Source: Candidatus Melainabacteria bacterium
GTDB taxonomy: Bacteria; Cyanobacteriota; Vampirovibrionia; Obscuribacterales; Obscuribacteraceae
Direction: 5' to 3'
Length of the DNA stretch: 64,000 nt
Assembly: GCA_003963305.1 (NCBI GenBank)
Contig: RXJR01000004.1
Span: forward strand, 246,562 to 310,561
Both the position numbers and the translations under genes were made by a program. The notes under the pieces are model-generated. The model did not search any database. It had not been told where the DNA came from and saw only the letters and a program-made list of their open reading frames with translations. Below, piece by piece: positions 8,930-18,350 of the stretch. Each line of letters starts with the position of its first letter. Positions within the stretch are counted from its first letter, which is position 1.

Positions 8930-11317
8930 TTAATGGCGCAGAGAACGACTGCGAAAACTTAGAACGAGCATTCCAGCAATAAGCAGTTGCAGCAAAAATG
9001 CAGCGGGCCAGAAAAGCTTTCTTGCCAAAGGTTCATAGTCCATTTGCAGTTCATGCGAACCAGCCGACACTGGTAGTGTCATATCGACGCATCTAAAGGT
9101 GCCAAACTTCACTGGCTGTCCGTCCAACCGGAGCTTCCAGCGAGAATCAGGCAGCTGGTGAATAATGAGCATGGCTTGCTGCGGAGCATTGAAATCGATT
9201 TTGAAATCGTTGTACGCCCAGTTTTTAAATGCGTAAGTAAAACCGGGCACGAATTTATCTTTTACGAGTTCAGAAGCATCGTGGCGCACCTCACCGGCTT
9301 CTGGAATCTCGTCTAACTTGGGATCGTCGTTGACGAATTTCGAGTTATTGTCCGGCAGGTTGTCATAGCGCGAGTCTATGTCGGAAGCAAGCTGAATTGG
9401 TGGGCTCGTGTATTCGTTCTCTTGCACCGGCAGCGGTGCACGCTTCAACTCAACAACTCGAGTTGGTTCGAGGAACCGATCGACGGGCCAAAAATCAGTG
9501 AAAATCGGCATATTCCTGAACAAACCGCCGCTAAATCCAAGAGTAAGATCAGGAGCCGCCCACGGTTTGCTAATTACTGAACGATGCTGAGAAATTTCCC
9601 GAGCAGTCTCGCGAGGCTCAGCAGGTGTTAATCGAACTGCAGCATAGGCGGGTTCATGCACCTGAGTCCGATATCTTTTCGCCAGCAAGTATTGATGGGA
9701 AAAGGCGGCATCCTTCTCGCTTACATGAGCAAAATAAGTGGTGAGATCCAACAATGCCACTATCAACAGTGCAGCAGTCAACATGCGCCGACTGGCAAGC
9801 TTTCCAGAAAGAAGATGTTGCGCCGCAAATCCACTCACGACCAGGACAGTGGTGAGGACGTAGAGTCCGGTCTCGAGATTCATATCCTTGGCGGCAAAAC
9901 TACCCGAAAGCAAATTGTACGCAGCAAAGCCAATGAACGAAATCGCTACGACACCCAACATGGCAGATGTTAAGCGTCGATTGGTGAGCGAATTGCCGCG
10001 GTTTCTCAACACTACTTCCAGCGCCGCAGCTGCTCCCATGATCAGCGCAATCTGCAAATACTGCGTGTAGAAATAGAAGAGATGCTGATCCCGAGACAAC
10101 ATCGGGGTAATCGTCCACAGCATCGCTATAAGGGGGAAGCCCAGACAAACGACAAGCGTACCGAACGCCAGACCGGCAATAAAGCGCTCTTTTCGCCGCC
10201 ATGGATAGAACGGCAGCAAGAACAAGAACGGCAAGAAGACGAGCCCTACGTAGCGAGCATTGTGCACTTCGCTTTCGTACTGATAAAACTTGAGTGCGCG
10301 GTCGAGATTTGGATTGAAAAATTCGACAGTCGATCTGCGCAACTCATGAACGCGACTGAGTACTGCTTGCGTCTTGTACTGTTCGGTACCGGTCGCGATC
10401 GTCGGTCTGATGTAGAGTTTAGACTGCTCGACAAAAATCGAGCCCAGGCAACCCACCCACAAAGCTACGGTCAGCACAAACAAACTGCCGACAGCGATCG
10501 TTCTTCGCCGATCGATGCTCGCAATCTGCTCTATTCGCACGAAGGCACGGCGAATCTGATTTGGAAATGCCGCAGCGTAACTTGCTGCACCAATGAGATA
10601 GAGCCAGGAATTATGCACAGTCCAGTAGTTAGCGGAACAAATCTGCATCAGTACAGCCGCGAGTAACATCCACAATCGGCTCTGGCTCGGCTTTTTCAAA
10701 AAGGCAATCGACGTACCCAGCACGGCAAAGAGCGTGAATGATTCCTGGAAATAGAACCAGGCCGAATTCCAAATTCCTATTGAAGAGAAGACATACGCAA
10801 GCATGAGAACAGTGATGACAGCACGACTTTCGTATATCTGCCTGAAAAACAACGTACCCGCAACGAACGTCAGAAACGGCATCAAAATAAAGGTAAAGGT
10901 TATGTACTGACTGTATTCAGGAATCGCTACGTGCACCAGGCTGAGCAGTTTTATAGCCTCAGCCCAGAGGATGAAGACAATGTGATTCGGAGTCGGCGCC
11001 AGTGGTGACAAGAACGACTGAAAGTATTGTGCATAGCCATTTGCCGTTGCCGGATTCCACCACGCGATATCTCCACTTAAACGTAGTGAGTGCATATTGG
11101 TGGCGAAAAAACTCGCTGCCTGCGACATGTCGTGGTTAGGCACCATGTGCCCTTTGATGAAATGGAAATCAAACAGCAGCACCCGCAATCCAACTAAAGC
11201 AGCCGACAAAAGAACTGCGAAAGAGAACTCTGATTTGAAGACTTTCCCAAACCGAAAAGCCGCAGAGTTATCTGCGGTCTGGGACGATTGGTTCGAGAGC
11301 AAAGTCTCTGGAGTCAT
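8930..11317 (-). CDS. Large polytopic membrane protein, YfhO-like
   Basis: Protein of 795 residues with about 12-14 membrane segments in the first two thirds and an extracytoplasmic C-terminal region. A last membrane helix (AAFLLQLLIAGMLVLSF) precedes a basic tail. The layout and the tail motif SRWKLRLDGQPVKFG...SAGSHELQMDYEP resemble YfhO-type proteins, GT-C-fold glycosyltransferases implicated in decorating cell-surface polymers. The early loop after helix 1 contains HDMSQAASFF, where GT-C enzymes have acidic catalytic residues. The specific substrate cannot be told. No strong ribosome site is visible. It lies 84 bases upstream of the TolC-like gene, same strand. Confidence 0.7.
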   Translation of the reverse strand: MTPETLLSNQSSQTADNSAAFRFGKVFKSEFSFAVLLSAALVGLRVLLFDFHFIKGHMVPNHDMSQAASFFATNMHSLRLSGDIAWWNPATANGYAQYFQSFLSPLAPTPNHIVFILWAEAIKLLSLVHVAIPEYSQYITFTFILMPFLTFVAGTLFFRQIYESRAVITVLMLAYVFSSIGIWNSAWFYFQESFTLFAVLGTSIAFLKKPSQSRLWMLLAAVLMQICSANYWTVHNSWLYLIGAASYAAAFPNQIRRAFVRIEQIASIDRRRTIAVGSLFVLTVALWVGCLGSIFVEQSKLYIRPTIATGTEQYKTQAVLSRVHELRRSTVEFFNPNLDRALKFYQYESEVHNARYVGLVFLPFLFLLPFYPWRRKERFIAGLAFGTLVVCLGFPLIAMLWTITPMLSRDQHLFYFYTQYLQIALIMGAAAALEVVLRNRGNSLTNRRLTSAMLGVVAISFIGFAAYNLLSGSFAAKDMNLETGLYVLTTVLVVSGFAAQHLLSGKLASRRMLTAALLIVALLDLTTYFAHVSEKDAAFSHQYLLAKRYRTQVHEPAYAAVRLTPAEPRETAREISQHRSVISKPWAAPDLTLGFSGGLFRNMPIFTDFWPVDRFLEPTRVVELKRAPLPVQENEYTSPPIQLASDIDSRYDNLPDNNSKFVNDDPKLDEIPEAGEVRHDASELVKDKFVPGFTYAFKNWAYNDFKIDFNAPQQAMLIIHQLPDSRWKLRLDGQPVKFGTFRCVDMTLPVSAGSHELQMDYEPLARKLFWPAAFLLQLLIAGMLVLSFRSRSLRH

Positions 11318-11477
11318 AGTCTGAGTGAGAAGGACGCTTTGAAACCCCGTCAGACTACGATAAATCGGCTGTTTTTACATTTATCCGGCGTCATGTTTAA
11401 CGAAGAAAGACAAAGACTCCTTGCCTTTGTTTCTACGGAATCAGACGCGCCTCATGACAACAAGGTCAAAGCTTGCG

Positions 11478-11576
11478 CACTGAACGTGGCAGGGCTACGC
11501 TATTCAGCTTTCACACTGAACATGGCGGAGATACGCTGTTCATCTTTCACGCTGAACATGGCGGAGCTATGCTGTT
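11478..11576 (+). repeat. 36-bp tandem repeat, about 2.75 copies
   Basis: Near-identical units begin at 11478, 11514 and 11550, each starting CACTGAACATGGCGGAG or a close variant. The period is a multiple of three and one frame reads as a 12-residue repeat (FTLNMAEIRCSS type), but no convincing start site precedes it. The array abuts the end of the tricorn gene on the other strand, and the last unit runs into its stop codon. Confidence 0.75.
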
Positions 11577-14500
11577 AAGCATTCTTCTGCTTATCGCCCG
11601 ATTTCAGTAGAACCCTGGACTTTCCAGTCAATTTTGGAAGCGGCAGTTTCGGCTTATCACTGAAGTCTGGAAGCTTAACAGGATTTTTCTTGAGCGCATC
11701 GAGAGCGAGACCCAAAGCTTTATCCATCTGAGGGTCTTTTCCATCTCGGTAATCTTGCGGCGAAATATCTACTTCAAAATCAGGATCAGTGCCGTAATTT
11801 TCTACGCTGAAACCAACATCTGTGAACCAGAACGAGAACTCAGGCTGGGTTGTCACCGTTCCATCGACTAGACGATGACGAGGCCAGATCCCTATGACAC
11901 CGCCCCAGGTGCGCTTGCCGACCAGAGGTCCAAGCTTATAGAGCTTGAAGCAATGGCTGAAAATATCACCATCTGAGCCGGCAAACTGGTTTGTAATGGC
12001 AACCATCGGTCCGGCAACAGATTCCGTCGGGTAAGGCTGTGGAGGTCCCCATCGAGAGACATCGTAGCCAACTCGTTTACGTGCTAATTTCTGCAATAAC
12101 AGAGCAGAGACATGACCGCCTCGATTGTAGCGGACGTCCACAATCAGCCCGTCGCGGCTCAATTCAGCCAGATAGCCGCGATGAAACTCGGCAAATCCAG
12201 CTGGACCCATGTCAGGGATATGAACATAGCCGAGGCGTCCGCCAGATTTTTCATGAACGATCTGGCGATTGGTGTCCACCCACTTGCGATATCGCAACAT
12301 GCGCTCTGATCTAAGTGCATGAACGGCTACATTTCGCTTCGATTTCTTCCGCAGAATGGTCAGATTAACGGTTTTACCAGATGCATTCACGAGCAGTTCA
12401 TCGAGAGAACAATCTTTTCCCACCCCTCGTCCACCCACGGCTACAATCAGGTCATCCTCTCGGATATCGAGTCCTGGTGCGGCAAGCGGAGAGTCAGACT
12501 CTCTGTCCCACGAATCGCCTCTGAGAATGTTCTTGATGATATAACCACCAGATTTGGTATCAAGTGCGAAATCAGCACCGAGGAATCCTTTGTGGTAATC
12601 AGCTTGTCTTCTGTAATCACCACCCATTTCATAAGCATGTGAAGTGCCAAGTTCTCCCTGCATTTCCCAGATCAAATCGGAAAGCTCACCGCGAGTGCGT
12701 AGTCGAGGCAGCAGAGCTGCATAACGGTCGTGAACGAGGTTCCAGTCTACGGCAGACATCGATACATCCCAGAAGTGTTCACTCTGAAGGCGCCAGGCTT
12801 CCTCGTACATCTGCCTCCATTCTTCCTGTGGCTGCACCAGGACCTGAGCGCGATGCAAATCCAGGTTGCGAGTCTTTCGTCCAGGAGCGTCGCCCGGATT
12901 CCATGGTTCAGCTTTCTCAGCGGGGAAACCTTCTTCGGTGTCAATCGCTCGGACCTTTTTACGCGAAGCATAGTAAAGGGCTTTGCGATCGTTCGAGATA
13001 CGAATATGGTTGACGAAATTGCAAATGCGCGCAGTGCGGCGCTCCTTATAATCATAAGCATTGAGCACGCCGGGTTCAGGCTCTTCCTCCAACCAATTAT
13101 GATTGGGGCGAATTCCTTTGACCGGGAAAGCAGTGAAGTAAACCCGATTGGCAGTAGCTACAATTTGCCCGTAACGACCTTCACTGACTGGAAATCCGAT
13201 AATACGACGCTCGATGCCATCGAAATCTATATCGAACTTTCTGGCCTTGTCAGCTTCCTTCTCTTTGTCTGTTTTCTTCCTTTCGATCTCCTCTTCCTGA
13301 GGCGTTTTGTACTCAAACGGTGAACGCACATCTTTCCGCAGTGTGACGAGGAAAGGTCGCACCGAGTTGGGAAAGCTCAAATCAAACTGGAGTGAATCAT
13401 AGACGGGATAATAGTCTCGCGCAGCCAGGAAATAGAGGTAACGCCCCTCTGGATCGAAACACGGCTCGTAGTCGAACTTAAGTAGGGAAGTAACGTCGTG
13501 CACCTTCCCTGTTTTTGCTTCGGCAATGCGAATAATGCATGTGCCGGGCTGCCCAGCAAAGCTGTAGGCAATCCAGCGACCGTCGGCAGACCAATTGATG
13601 CCGCTGATACGGTCGGCAGGACTCTTGTCCACTACTTTTACGGACTTACTTTTCAAATCCACTACAAGCAATTCCTGGCGGTGGTTTGCAATCGCCACCA
13701 GGTCATCAGCAGGAGATACACGAAGCTCGACAGCGCGACCAATATCTCCCTTGCAGGCAACCACAGGCTCCACCGACTGGTCCGCGTGATGCAACTCTAG
13801 CTGCTCGTATCCAGCAGTGTCTGAGATGACAACAAATCTCTTGCCGTCGGCAAGCCACTCACAATTGCGGTAGCGGCTACGACTGCCGCGCCCGTGCTGA
13901 ATGACGGCTCCTTCCCAATTAGCCATAGTCATTGGCTGACCACGCGCAATTACTGCCACCGAGTGCCCTTCAGGATGCGGCGCATAATATTCGAGATAAT
14001 CGCGCGCGGAAACAAATTTCCGCACTGATTGAATTGTCGAAGTCGGCACAAAGACATCGATTTTGCGCGTTTTGTTCGTTGCGGGATCGAGCACATAAAG
14101 ATCACCGCCGCACGTGTATGAAATTCTTTTGCCATCCGTAGCGGGAAAGCGAACATAGTAATCATGATGGTGGGTGTGTTGTGTCAAGTCGCTGCCGTCA
14201 GGCTTGCACGAATAGATGTTGCCCATGCCCTCATGATCAGACAGGAAGTAGACTCGCTTGTTCAGCCACATAGGCAAAACCAGATTGCCTGCCAGTTCGA
14301 TCAATTTCTTGAATTTGCCTTTGCCGTCAGGGTCTATCCACAGCTCGCCGGCGGTTCCACCACGGTATCTCTTCCAGCGCGCTGGATCGTTCGCGTTTCG
14401 GCCTATCACCGTTGCACCATTGCTCTGCACTGCATATGAGCTCACCAGTCCGTGGCGCAAGGGGCGTGGTTCGCATCCCTTGAGAGGGACAGCGTATGCC

Positions 14501-14850
14501 TCGCTATGGCGCACGAAAGCTGCATAGGCATCGGTGACAAAGAAAATTTCCTTTCCGTCGGGCGACCAGCCGCTCACAAAACAGGTATCGGCGCCGACGA
14601 ATGTGAGACGCCGGGGCAGCCCGCCTTCCACTGGAATGACATAAACTTCCGGATGGCCTTCTTCTCGTCCGACAAAAGCGACGAACTTACCGTCTGGCGA
14701 TAGCTTCGGGGTCCAAAATTCGCCGCGCCCTGTCGTTAACCGATGTGCAGTGCCACCACTTGTGGTGACCAACCATAAATCGTCTTCGCAGGTAAAGACG
14801 AGAGTGTCACCGCAAATAGTGGCATAGCGGTAGTAGCCTGCTTCTGTCAT
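11575..14850 (-). CDS. Tricorn-type protease (S41 family)
   Basis: Cytoplasmic peptidase of 1091 residues, the usual tricorn size; these degrade oligopeptides from larger proteases. The N-terminal third has WD/TolB-like beta-propeller repeats (LSPDGKFVAFVGREEGHPEVY and similar). A second propeller follows, then a C1 helical region with LGTSHAYEMGGDY supplying the catalytic His, a PDZ domain (GLDIREDDLIVAVGG), and the S41 core (DGLIVDVRYNRGG). The nucleophile is predicted as S959 in QFAGSDGD. There is no signal peptide. The gene is followed after 3 bases by nothing but repeats on its 3' side and is preceded by a VOC-family gene 3 bases upstream, so the two are probably one operon. Confidence 0.92.
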   Translation of the reverse strand: MTEAGYYRYATICGDTLVFTCEDDLWLVTTSGGTAHRLTTGRGEFWTPKLSPDGKFVAFVGREEGHPEVYVIPVEGGLPRRLTFVGADTCFVSGWSPDGKEIFFVTDAYAAFVRHSEAYAVPLKGCEPRPLRHGLVSSYAVQSNGATVIGRNANDPARWKRYRGGTAGELWIDPDGKGKFKKLIELAGNLVLPMWLNKRVYFLSDHEGMGNIYSCKPDGSDLTQHTHHHDYYVRFPATDGKRISYTCGGDLYVLDPATNKTRKIDVFVPTSTIQSVRKFVSARDYLEYYAPHPEGHSVAVIARGQPMTMANWEGAVIQHGRGSRSRYRNCEWLADGKRFVVISDTAGYEQLELHHADQSVEPVVACKGDIGRAVELRVSPADDLVAIANHRQELLVVDLKSKSVKVVDKSPADRISGINWSADGRWIAYSFAGQPGTCIIRIAEAKTGKVHDVTSLLKFDYEPCFDPEGRYLYFLAARDYYPVYDSLQFDLSFPNSVRPFLVTLRKDVRSPFEYKTPQEEEIERKKTDKEKEADKARKFDIDFDGIERRIIGFPVSEGRYGQIVATANRVYFTAFPVKGIRPNHNWLEEEPEPGVLNAYDYKERRTARICNFVNHIRISNDRKALYYASRKKVRAIDTEEGFPAEKAEPWNPGDAPGRKTRNLDLHRAQVLVQPQEEWRQMYEEAWRLQSEHFWDVSMSAVDWNLVHDRYAALLPRLRTRGELSDLIWEMQGELGTSHAYEMGGDYRRQADYHKGFLGADFALDTKSGGYIIKNILRGDSWDRESDSPLAAPGLDIREDDLIVAVGGRGVGKDCSLDELLVNASGKTVNLTILRKKSKRNVAVHALRSERMLRYRKWVDTNRQIVHEKSGGRLGYVHIPDMGPAGFAEFHRGYLAELSRDGLIVDVRYNRGGHVSALLLQKLARKRVGYDVSRWGPPQPYPTESVAGPMVAITNQFAGSDGDIFSHCFKLYKLGPLVGKRTWGGVIGIWPRHRLVDGTVTTQPEFSFWFTDVGFSVENYGTDPDFEVDISPQDYRDGKDPQMDKALGLALDALKKNPVKLPDFSDKPKLPLPKLTGKSRVLLKSGDKQKNA

Positions 14851-14853
14851 CGA

Positions 14854-15342
14854 TTAACCTCGTGCTCCAGCTGCCGGTGCAAAAAATGCCTTCTGGCGCT
14901 CGTTTATTTCCTGTTCGCTCAGATCCTCGACATGAGTAGCGATACTCCACTCCTGACCGAATGGATCTCTGATTTTGCTAAAACGGTCGCCCCAGAACAT
15001 ATCAGTGGGCGGCATGAGCGAATGCGCCCCAGCGTCTATGGCTTGCTTATAAGCAGCATCGACGTCGGCTAAGTAAAGCCATAGGCTCGAGGCAACGCCG
15101 TTCAAAGTCTCGGGCGACAAACAATTCATTTCCGGAAATTCGTCGTTCAGCATAATTATGGAATCGCCGATCTTGATTTCGGCATGCATAATTTTTGAAC
15201 CATCCGGAGACAAGGCTCGCTTAATTTCTTGCGCTGCAAAAGCTCGTTTATAAAAGTCGATCGCACGAGCAGCGTCCTTGACCGTTATTGTCGGCGTTAC
15301 TGTTCTGTACATGTCGGGTACCGGTTTTGGCTTAGTAGTCAT
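14854..15342 (-). CDS. VOC family (glyoxalase/PhnB-like) protein
   Basis: Small metal-binding-fold protein of 162 residues. VTPTITVKDAARAIDFYKRAF and DPFGQEWSIATH are typical of the vicinal oxygen chelate fold in the PhnB/bleomycin-resistance-like branch, whose members vary widely in substrate. The function is unknown. ATG 15342 is chosen because GGAGGG lies 6 bases upstream; 31 in-frame codons before it look non-coding. It is 3 bases ahead of the tricorn gene. Confidence 0.85.
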   Translation of the reverse strand: MTTKPKPVPDMYRTVTPTITVKDAARAIDFYKRAFAAQEIKRALSPDGSKIMHAEIKIGDSIIMLNDEFPEMNCLSPETLNGVASSLWLYLADVDAAYKQAIDAGAHSLMPPTDMFWGDRFSKIRDPFGQEWSIATHVEDLSEQEINERQKAFFAPAAGARG

Positions 15343-15769
15343 GAAGCCCTCCAGAAAGATAGATGCGGCAACCCGCAGGGTCAGCTGAGACGACTGCAAG
15401 TGGTCGACGTGGGATGACGTGGTGACTCGGCACAACGACGGTCCTGTCAGTTCAACAACGGTCCGTCAGTTCGACAACAGTCATTCGGGACCATATTGTA
15501 ATGCGATTTGAGGTGAAAACGCGTCGTCGCGGCGACGGCTACCCCAGATCATTCAAATTTTCGCGCTTATTGCCAATATTCTTTTCTCAAGTTGCATATA
15601 TTTCCCGACTGAAATATTTGTGCCAAACTAGATACAGATCATTTACCTGACACCTCCGTGCCGGGCTGAGGTTCTGCTGCACCTGGAGTCGTGAAAAACT
15701 CGGCATCTCAAGCTGTAGATGCGTTGAAAAATAGGGCATAATGGGCCTGGCACCTAACCTAAAAGAGCT
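15343..15769. other. Intergenic region, divergent promoters expected
   Basis: This 427-base gap between divergent genes must hold promoters for both. A two-copy repeat of about 20 bp (ACGGTCC-TGTCAGTTC type) lies at 15438-15477. I find no supported gene and no -35/-10 pair I would defend. Confidence 0.4.
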
Positions 15770-16990
15770 ATGGTTGAAAAGAAGTTTTCAGAGACCCTAG
15801 TAATTCTGCTTACTGGCACAAACACTGTTGCGCAGCCGAAGATCGACGAAGCGGTCAAAAGCGCGAAAAACTTGAACGTTCCACTGGAACGAGCTTTGAT
15901 AATGCTCGGACACGCTTCCGAGATGTCGCTCAAGTCGATCATGGAAGCGCAAGAGCTTATCAAATCGGGCAAAATTACTCTCGATATGGCAGTCAAGGCT
16001 CTGCGGTTCGCGAAGCAAAACCATCTTGACCTGGACGAAGCCATCAATGTTTTGAGTTCCGTTCACAAGAAAACCCAGGTCGTAACCGCCGTCGGAAACG
16101 ATCTGACCAACTTGATGCTGGCAGCATCGATGATTAATCAGGAACAGCTTGGACGTGCTCTGACCCGCGCCCACGACAGCGGAATGCAGATGGGACGTAT
16201 TCTCGTACTCAACCGAGACCTGTCCACCTGGATGATGTCGTCGGCACTGGCAGCACAGTTGCTCATCCGCGACGGAAAAATTTCAAAAGAAGATGCCATC
16301 CAGGGATTGCAGGCAGTTGGGCGACGACGCATCAGCATCGAACAAGCTTTATTTGAATTGGGTCTCTATCGAGAGACGCCGGGACAAGCAGTCAAAATCG
16401 GCGAACTTTGTTTGATGGCAGGATTCATGAACGAAAGCGACATGCTTGAATGCCTGGAAATTGAAATCGTCAAAGAAAAGCAGTTCGGTCAGATTTTGCT
16501 TGAGCAGGGGCTCGTCACCAATCCTGTATTAGAGGCAGCAGTATATTTACAAGATATGGTTTCGAACGACACGCTTCGGGCATATCAGGCAGCTGAAGCG
16601 TTGAAGCAAGTTCGACTGAAAGAGGTATCGGTCTATCAAGCAGTTGCTGAATTGCAACCACCGCCTCAAGTAACGCCGCCGATTCTGTCAATGCAAGAGC
16701 TTCTCGCACAAGCTGAAATTGCAACGCCGGAGCAAATTGCCTCTGTTGTCTCAGACGATGAACAAAGCTCTATCAAGGTCGGAAAGAAGGTTCTTGCAGC
16801 TGGAATGGTAAACGAAGCCACTCTCTACGTGGCTCTCCGCTGCTACTCACTCTTACGCGAAGGCTATGTCTCCAACGAGCAGGCAGTTTTGGCACTCTCA
16901 AATACAACCAAGAGCGGCGGAACGCTAGACGAAACGCTGGTCAGGCTAAACTTGACGCTGCCTTCTCGCATGCAGTGGATCTGGACGTAA
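15770..16990 (+). CDS. Helical repeat protein resembling GspE/PilB N-domain modules
   Basis: Unrecognised 406-residue soluble protein with no signal or membrane segment. It is built from at least three similar modules of about 90-110 residues, each with a pattern like 'L-AG-(I/M)-N-E-L--AL------G--LG--L' followed by 'LI--GKI---A---L'. Examples are LMLAASMINQEQLGRAL, LCLMAGFMNESDMLECL and VLAAGMVNEATLYVAL. This resembles the small helical N-terminal domain of type II secretion/type IV pilus ATPases (MshEN-like), but there is no ATPase domain. A scaffold or c-di-GMP-type binding role would be speculation. The ATG at 15770 has only a weak AGAG upstream. Confidence 0.7.
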   Translation: MVEKKFSETLVILLTGTNTVAQPKIDEAVKSAKNLNVPLERALIMLGHASEMSLKSIMEAQELIKSGKITLDMAVKALRFAKQNHLDLDEAINVLSSVHKKTQVVTAVGNDLTNLMLAASMINQEQLGRALTRAHDSGMQMGRILVLNRDLSTWMMSSALAAQLLIRDGKISKEDAIQGLQAVGRRRISIEQALFELGLYRETPGQAVKIGELCLMAGFMNESDMLECLEIEIVKEKQFGQILLEQGLVTNPVLEAAVYLQDMVSNDTLRAYQAAEALKQVRLKEVSVYQAVAELQPPPQVTPPILSMQELLAQAEIATPEQIASVVSDDEQSSIKVGKKVLAAGMVNEATLYVALRCYSLLREGYVSNEQAVLALSNTTKSGGTLDETLVRLNLTLPSRMQWIWT

Positions 16991-17120
16991 CCACCGAGTT
17001 CCAGGCGCACCAAGTTCCAGGTCTTACGGACAGTTCCGGATCGCACTGAGTCCAGGCAGCACCATTAGTGCTACCGCTGATGGTTGTAAATCATGGCAGC
17101 GATACTCGCCTGGGATGAAG

Positions 17121-17966
17121 CTATGAGAACGATGTCGTCATTGAAGTAGAAGCGGTGCTCGACTCGTTGCCTTGAACGTAGTTTTCGAGACCACCTTCCA
17201 TTAGCTTGATGATGTCCTGGAGAAATCTGGCGGCTGGAGCGCCGTCAATTGCTCGGTGATCAAAGTTCAAACTGATGGTCATCATCGGGCGAATTTCAAT
17301 CTTTCCGTTTCTCACAACAGCACGATCTTCAACAATACCAATGCCGAAGGTCGAAGTACTGACACATGGCGGTACTACTGATGTAATTCCAAATTTACCC
17401 AATGAGCTAAGTCCGAAAGTTGCACCTTGATGTTTCAATCTGAACGCCGGAAAGGTCATGCCCATCCATAAAATGAAGCGACGGAAAAGCCATGGCATAT
17501 TGTTAAACCGATTCTGCACATCAAGATGGCTGACCTCCTTGAAGTCAGCTGAACCATAGGCTTGCAGTTCTTGAGCAATTTCTTCAACCGATTTGGTATC
17601 GGGCGAATCGATCGCACCAAAGAACACCGCTGGCTGTGTGCCAACATTACGCTCTACGGTGAACCCGGCGACAATGTCGTTGAGAGTGACCAGCTTTCCA
17701 AAAGGATAAATACAGGTCCGACTTTCTGGATGCGTACGCTGGGCGATGCCAATCGCCTTCAACAAGATAGCCGTAACAGTCGTCTTGCAGCCGTTCTCTT
17801 TCAGCTTCTTACGAAATTCTTCAGCCCAAGTCATGTCTATGTCAGCCCACAAGTAGGTGGGAACTGAATTTCCCCGAATAAACGTGATCATGTCGAGCAC
17901 ATTCCAGCGGGGACGCTGGTAATCTGTGGTGGTGTAGTGGCTCGTTGGTTGTTCCGAATGATTCAA
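17121..17966 (-). CDS. 2-oxo acid dehydrogenase E2-type acyltransferase, catalytic domain only
   Basis: A 281-residue protein matching the catalytic domain of dihydrolipoamide acyltransferases. The active-site motif FDHRAIDG, with H237 and D241, is intact near the C-terminus, and FGLSSLGKFGITSV is the usual substrate-channel strand. No lipoyl or peripheral-subunit-binding domain precedes it: the protein opens with about 25 residues and goes directly into the fold. No E1 or E3 genes are nearby. It may be a free-standing acyltransferase using CoA thioesters rather than part of a dehydrogenase complex. The start is TTG 17966 with GGGAG 7 bases upstream. Confidence 0.85.
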   Translation of the reverse strand: MNHSEQPTSHYTTTDYQRPRWNVLDMITFIRGNSVPTYLWADIDMTWAEEFRKKLKENGCKTTVTAILLKAIGIAQRTHPESRTCIYPFGKLVTLNDIVAGFTVERNVGTQPAVFFGAIDSPDTKSVEEIAQELQAYGSADFKEVSHLDVQNRFNNMPWLFRRFILWMGMTFPAFRLKHQGATFGLSSLGKFGITSVVPPCVSTSTFGIGIVEDRAVVRNGKIEIRPMMTISLNFDHRAIDGAPAARFLQDIIKLMEGGLENYVQGNESSTASTSMTTSFS

Positions 17967-18350
17967 TTTACATCTCCCGCTCGAAAAGACGTCTTGGCAA
18001 AACCGTTGGACCAGACGATGTCCCTATTTACAGGGCCCGAGTAATTCTATTATACAGACGCCTATTGATAACCAAACAAAAGCGTACGTTTTATTAGGAA
18101 GTCAAGCTCACGAGTTCGTCAGTAAGGTCCATGACGCCGCGCGGTCTGGCGAAGTTCCGGAGCCGTCAAATCTCGAAACATTTAACCGGCTTAATATTTC
18201 GGGTTACTCAGGGGTGCAAATAATGAGATGGGTTCACCCCGGTTGGTTCATCCAAGAACCAAATTTTGCTCAAATTCAATCACAAACAAACCGAGTTTCG
18301 GTATCGTCAGCGGTGCCAAATCGTTCGAATAACGAAAACGATGATAATTG
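17967..18350. other. Intergenic region with a weak hairpin
   Basis: No gene is supported in these 384 bases. TGGTTC-(6)-GAACCA near 18244-18261 forms a small hairpin without a T tract. The region holds the promoter of the E2-like gene and the 3' side of the J-domain gene. Confidence 0.4.

Noticed and set aside
11288-11578. 96-residue frame with 12-residue repeats after the YfhO-like gene start
   Set aside because: The repeat period is 36 bp, so any frame repeats; there is no ribosome site and the first half has no protein-like character.
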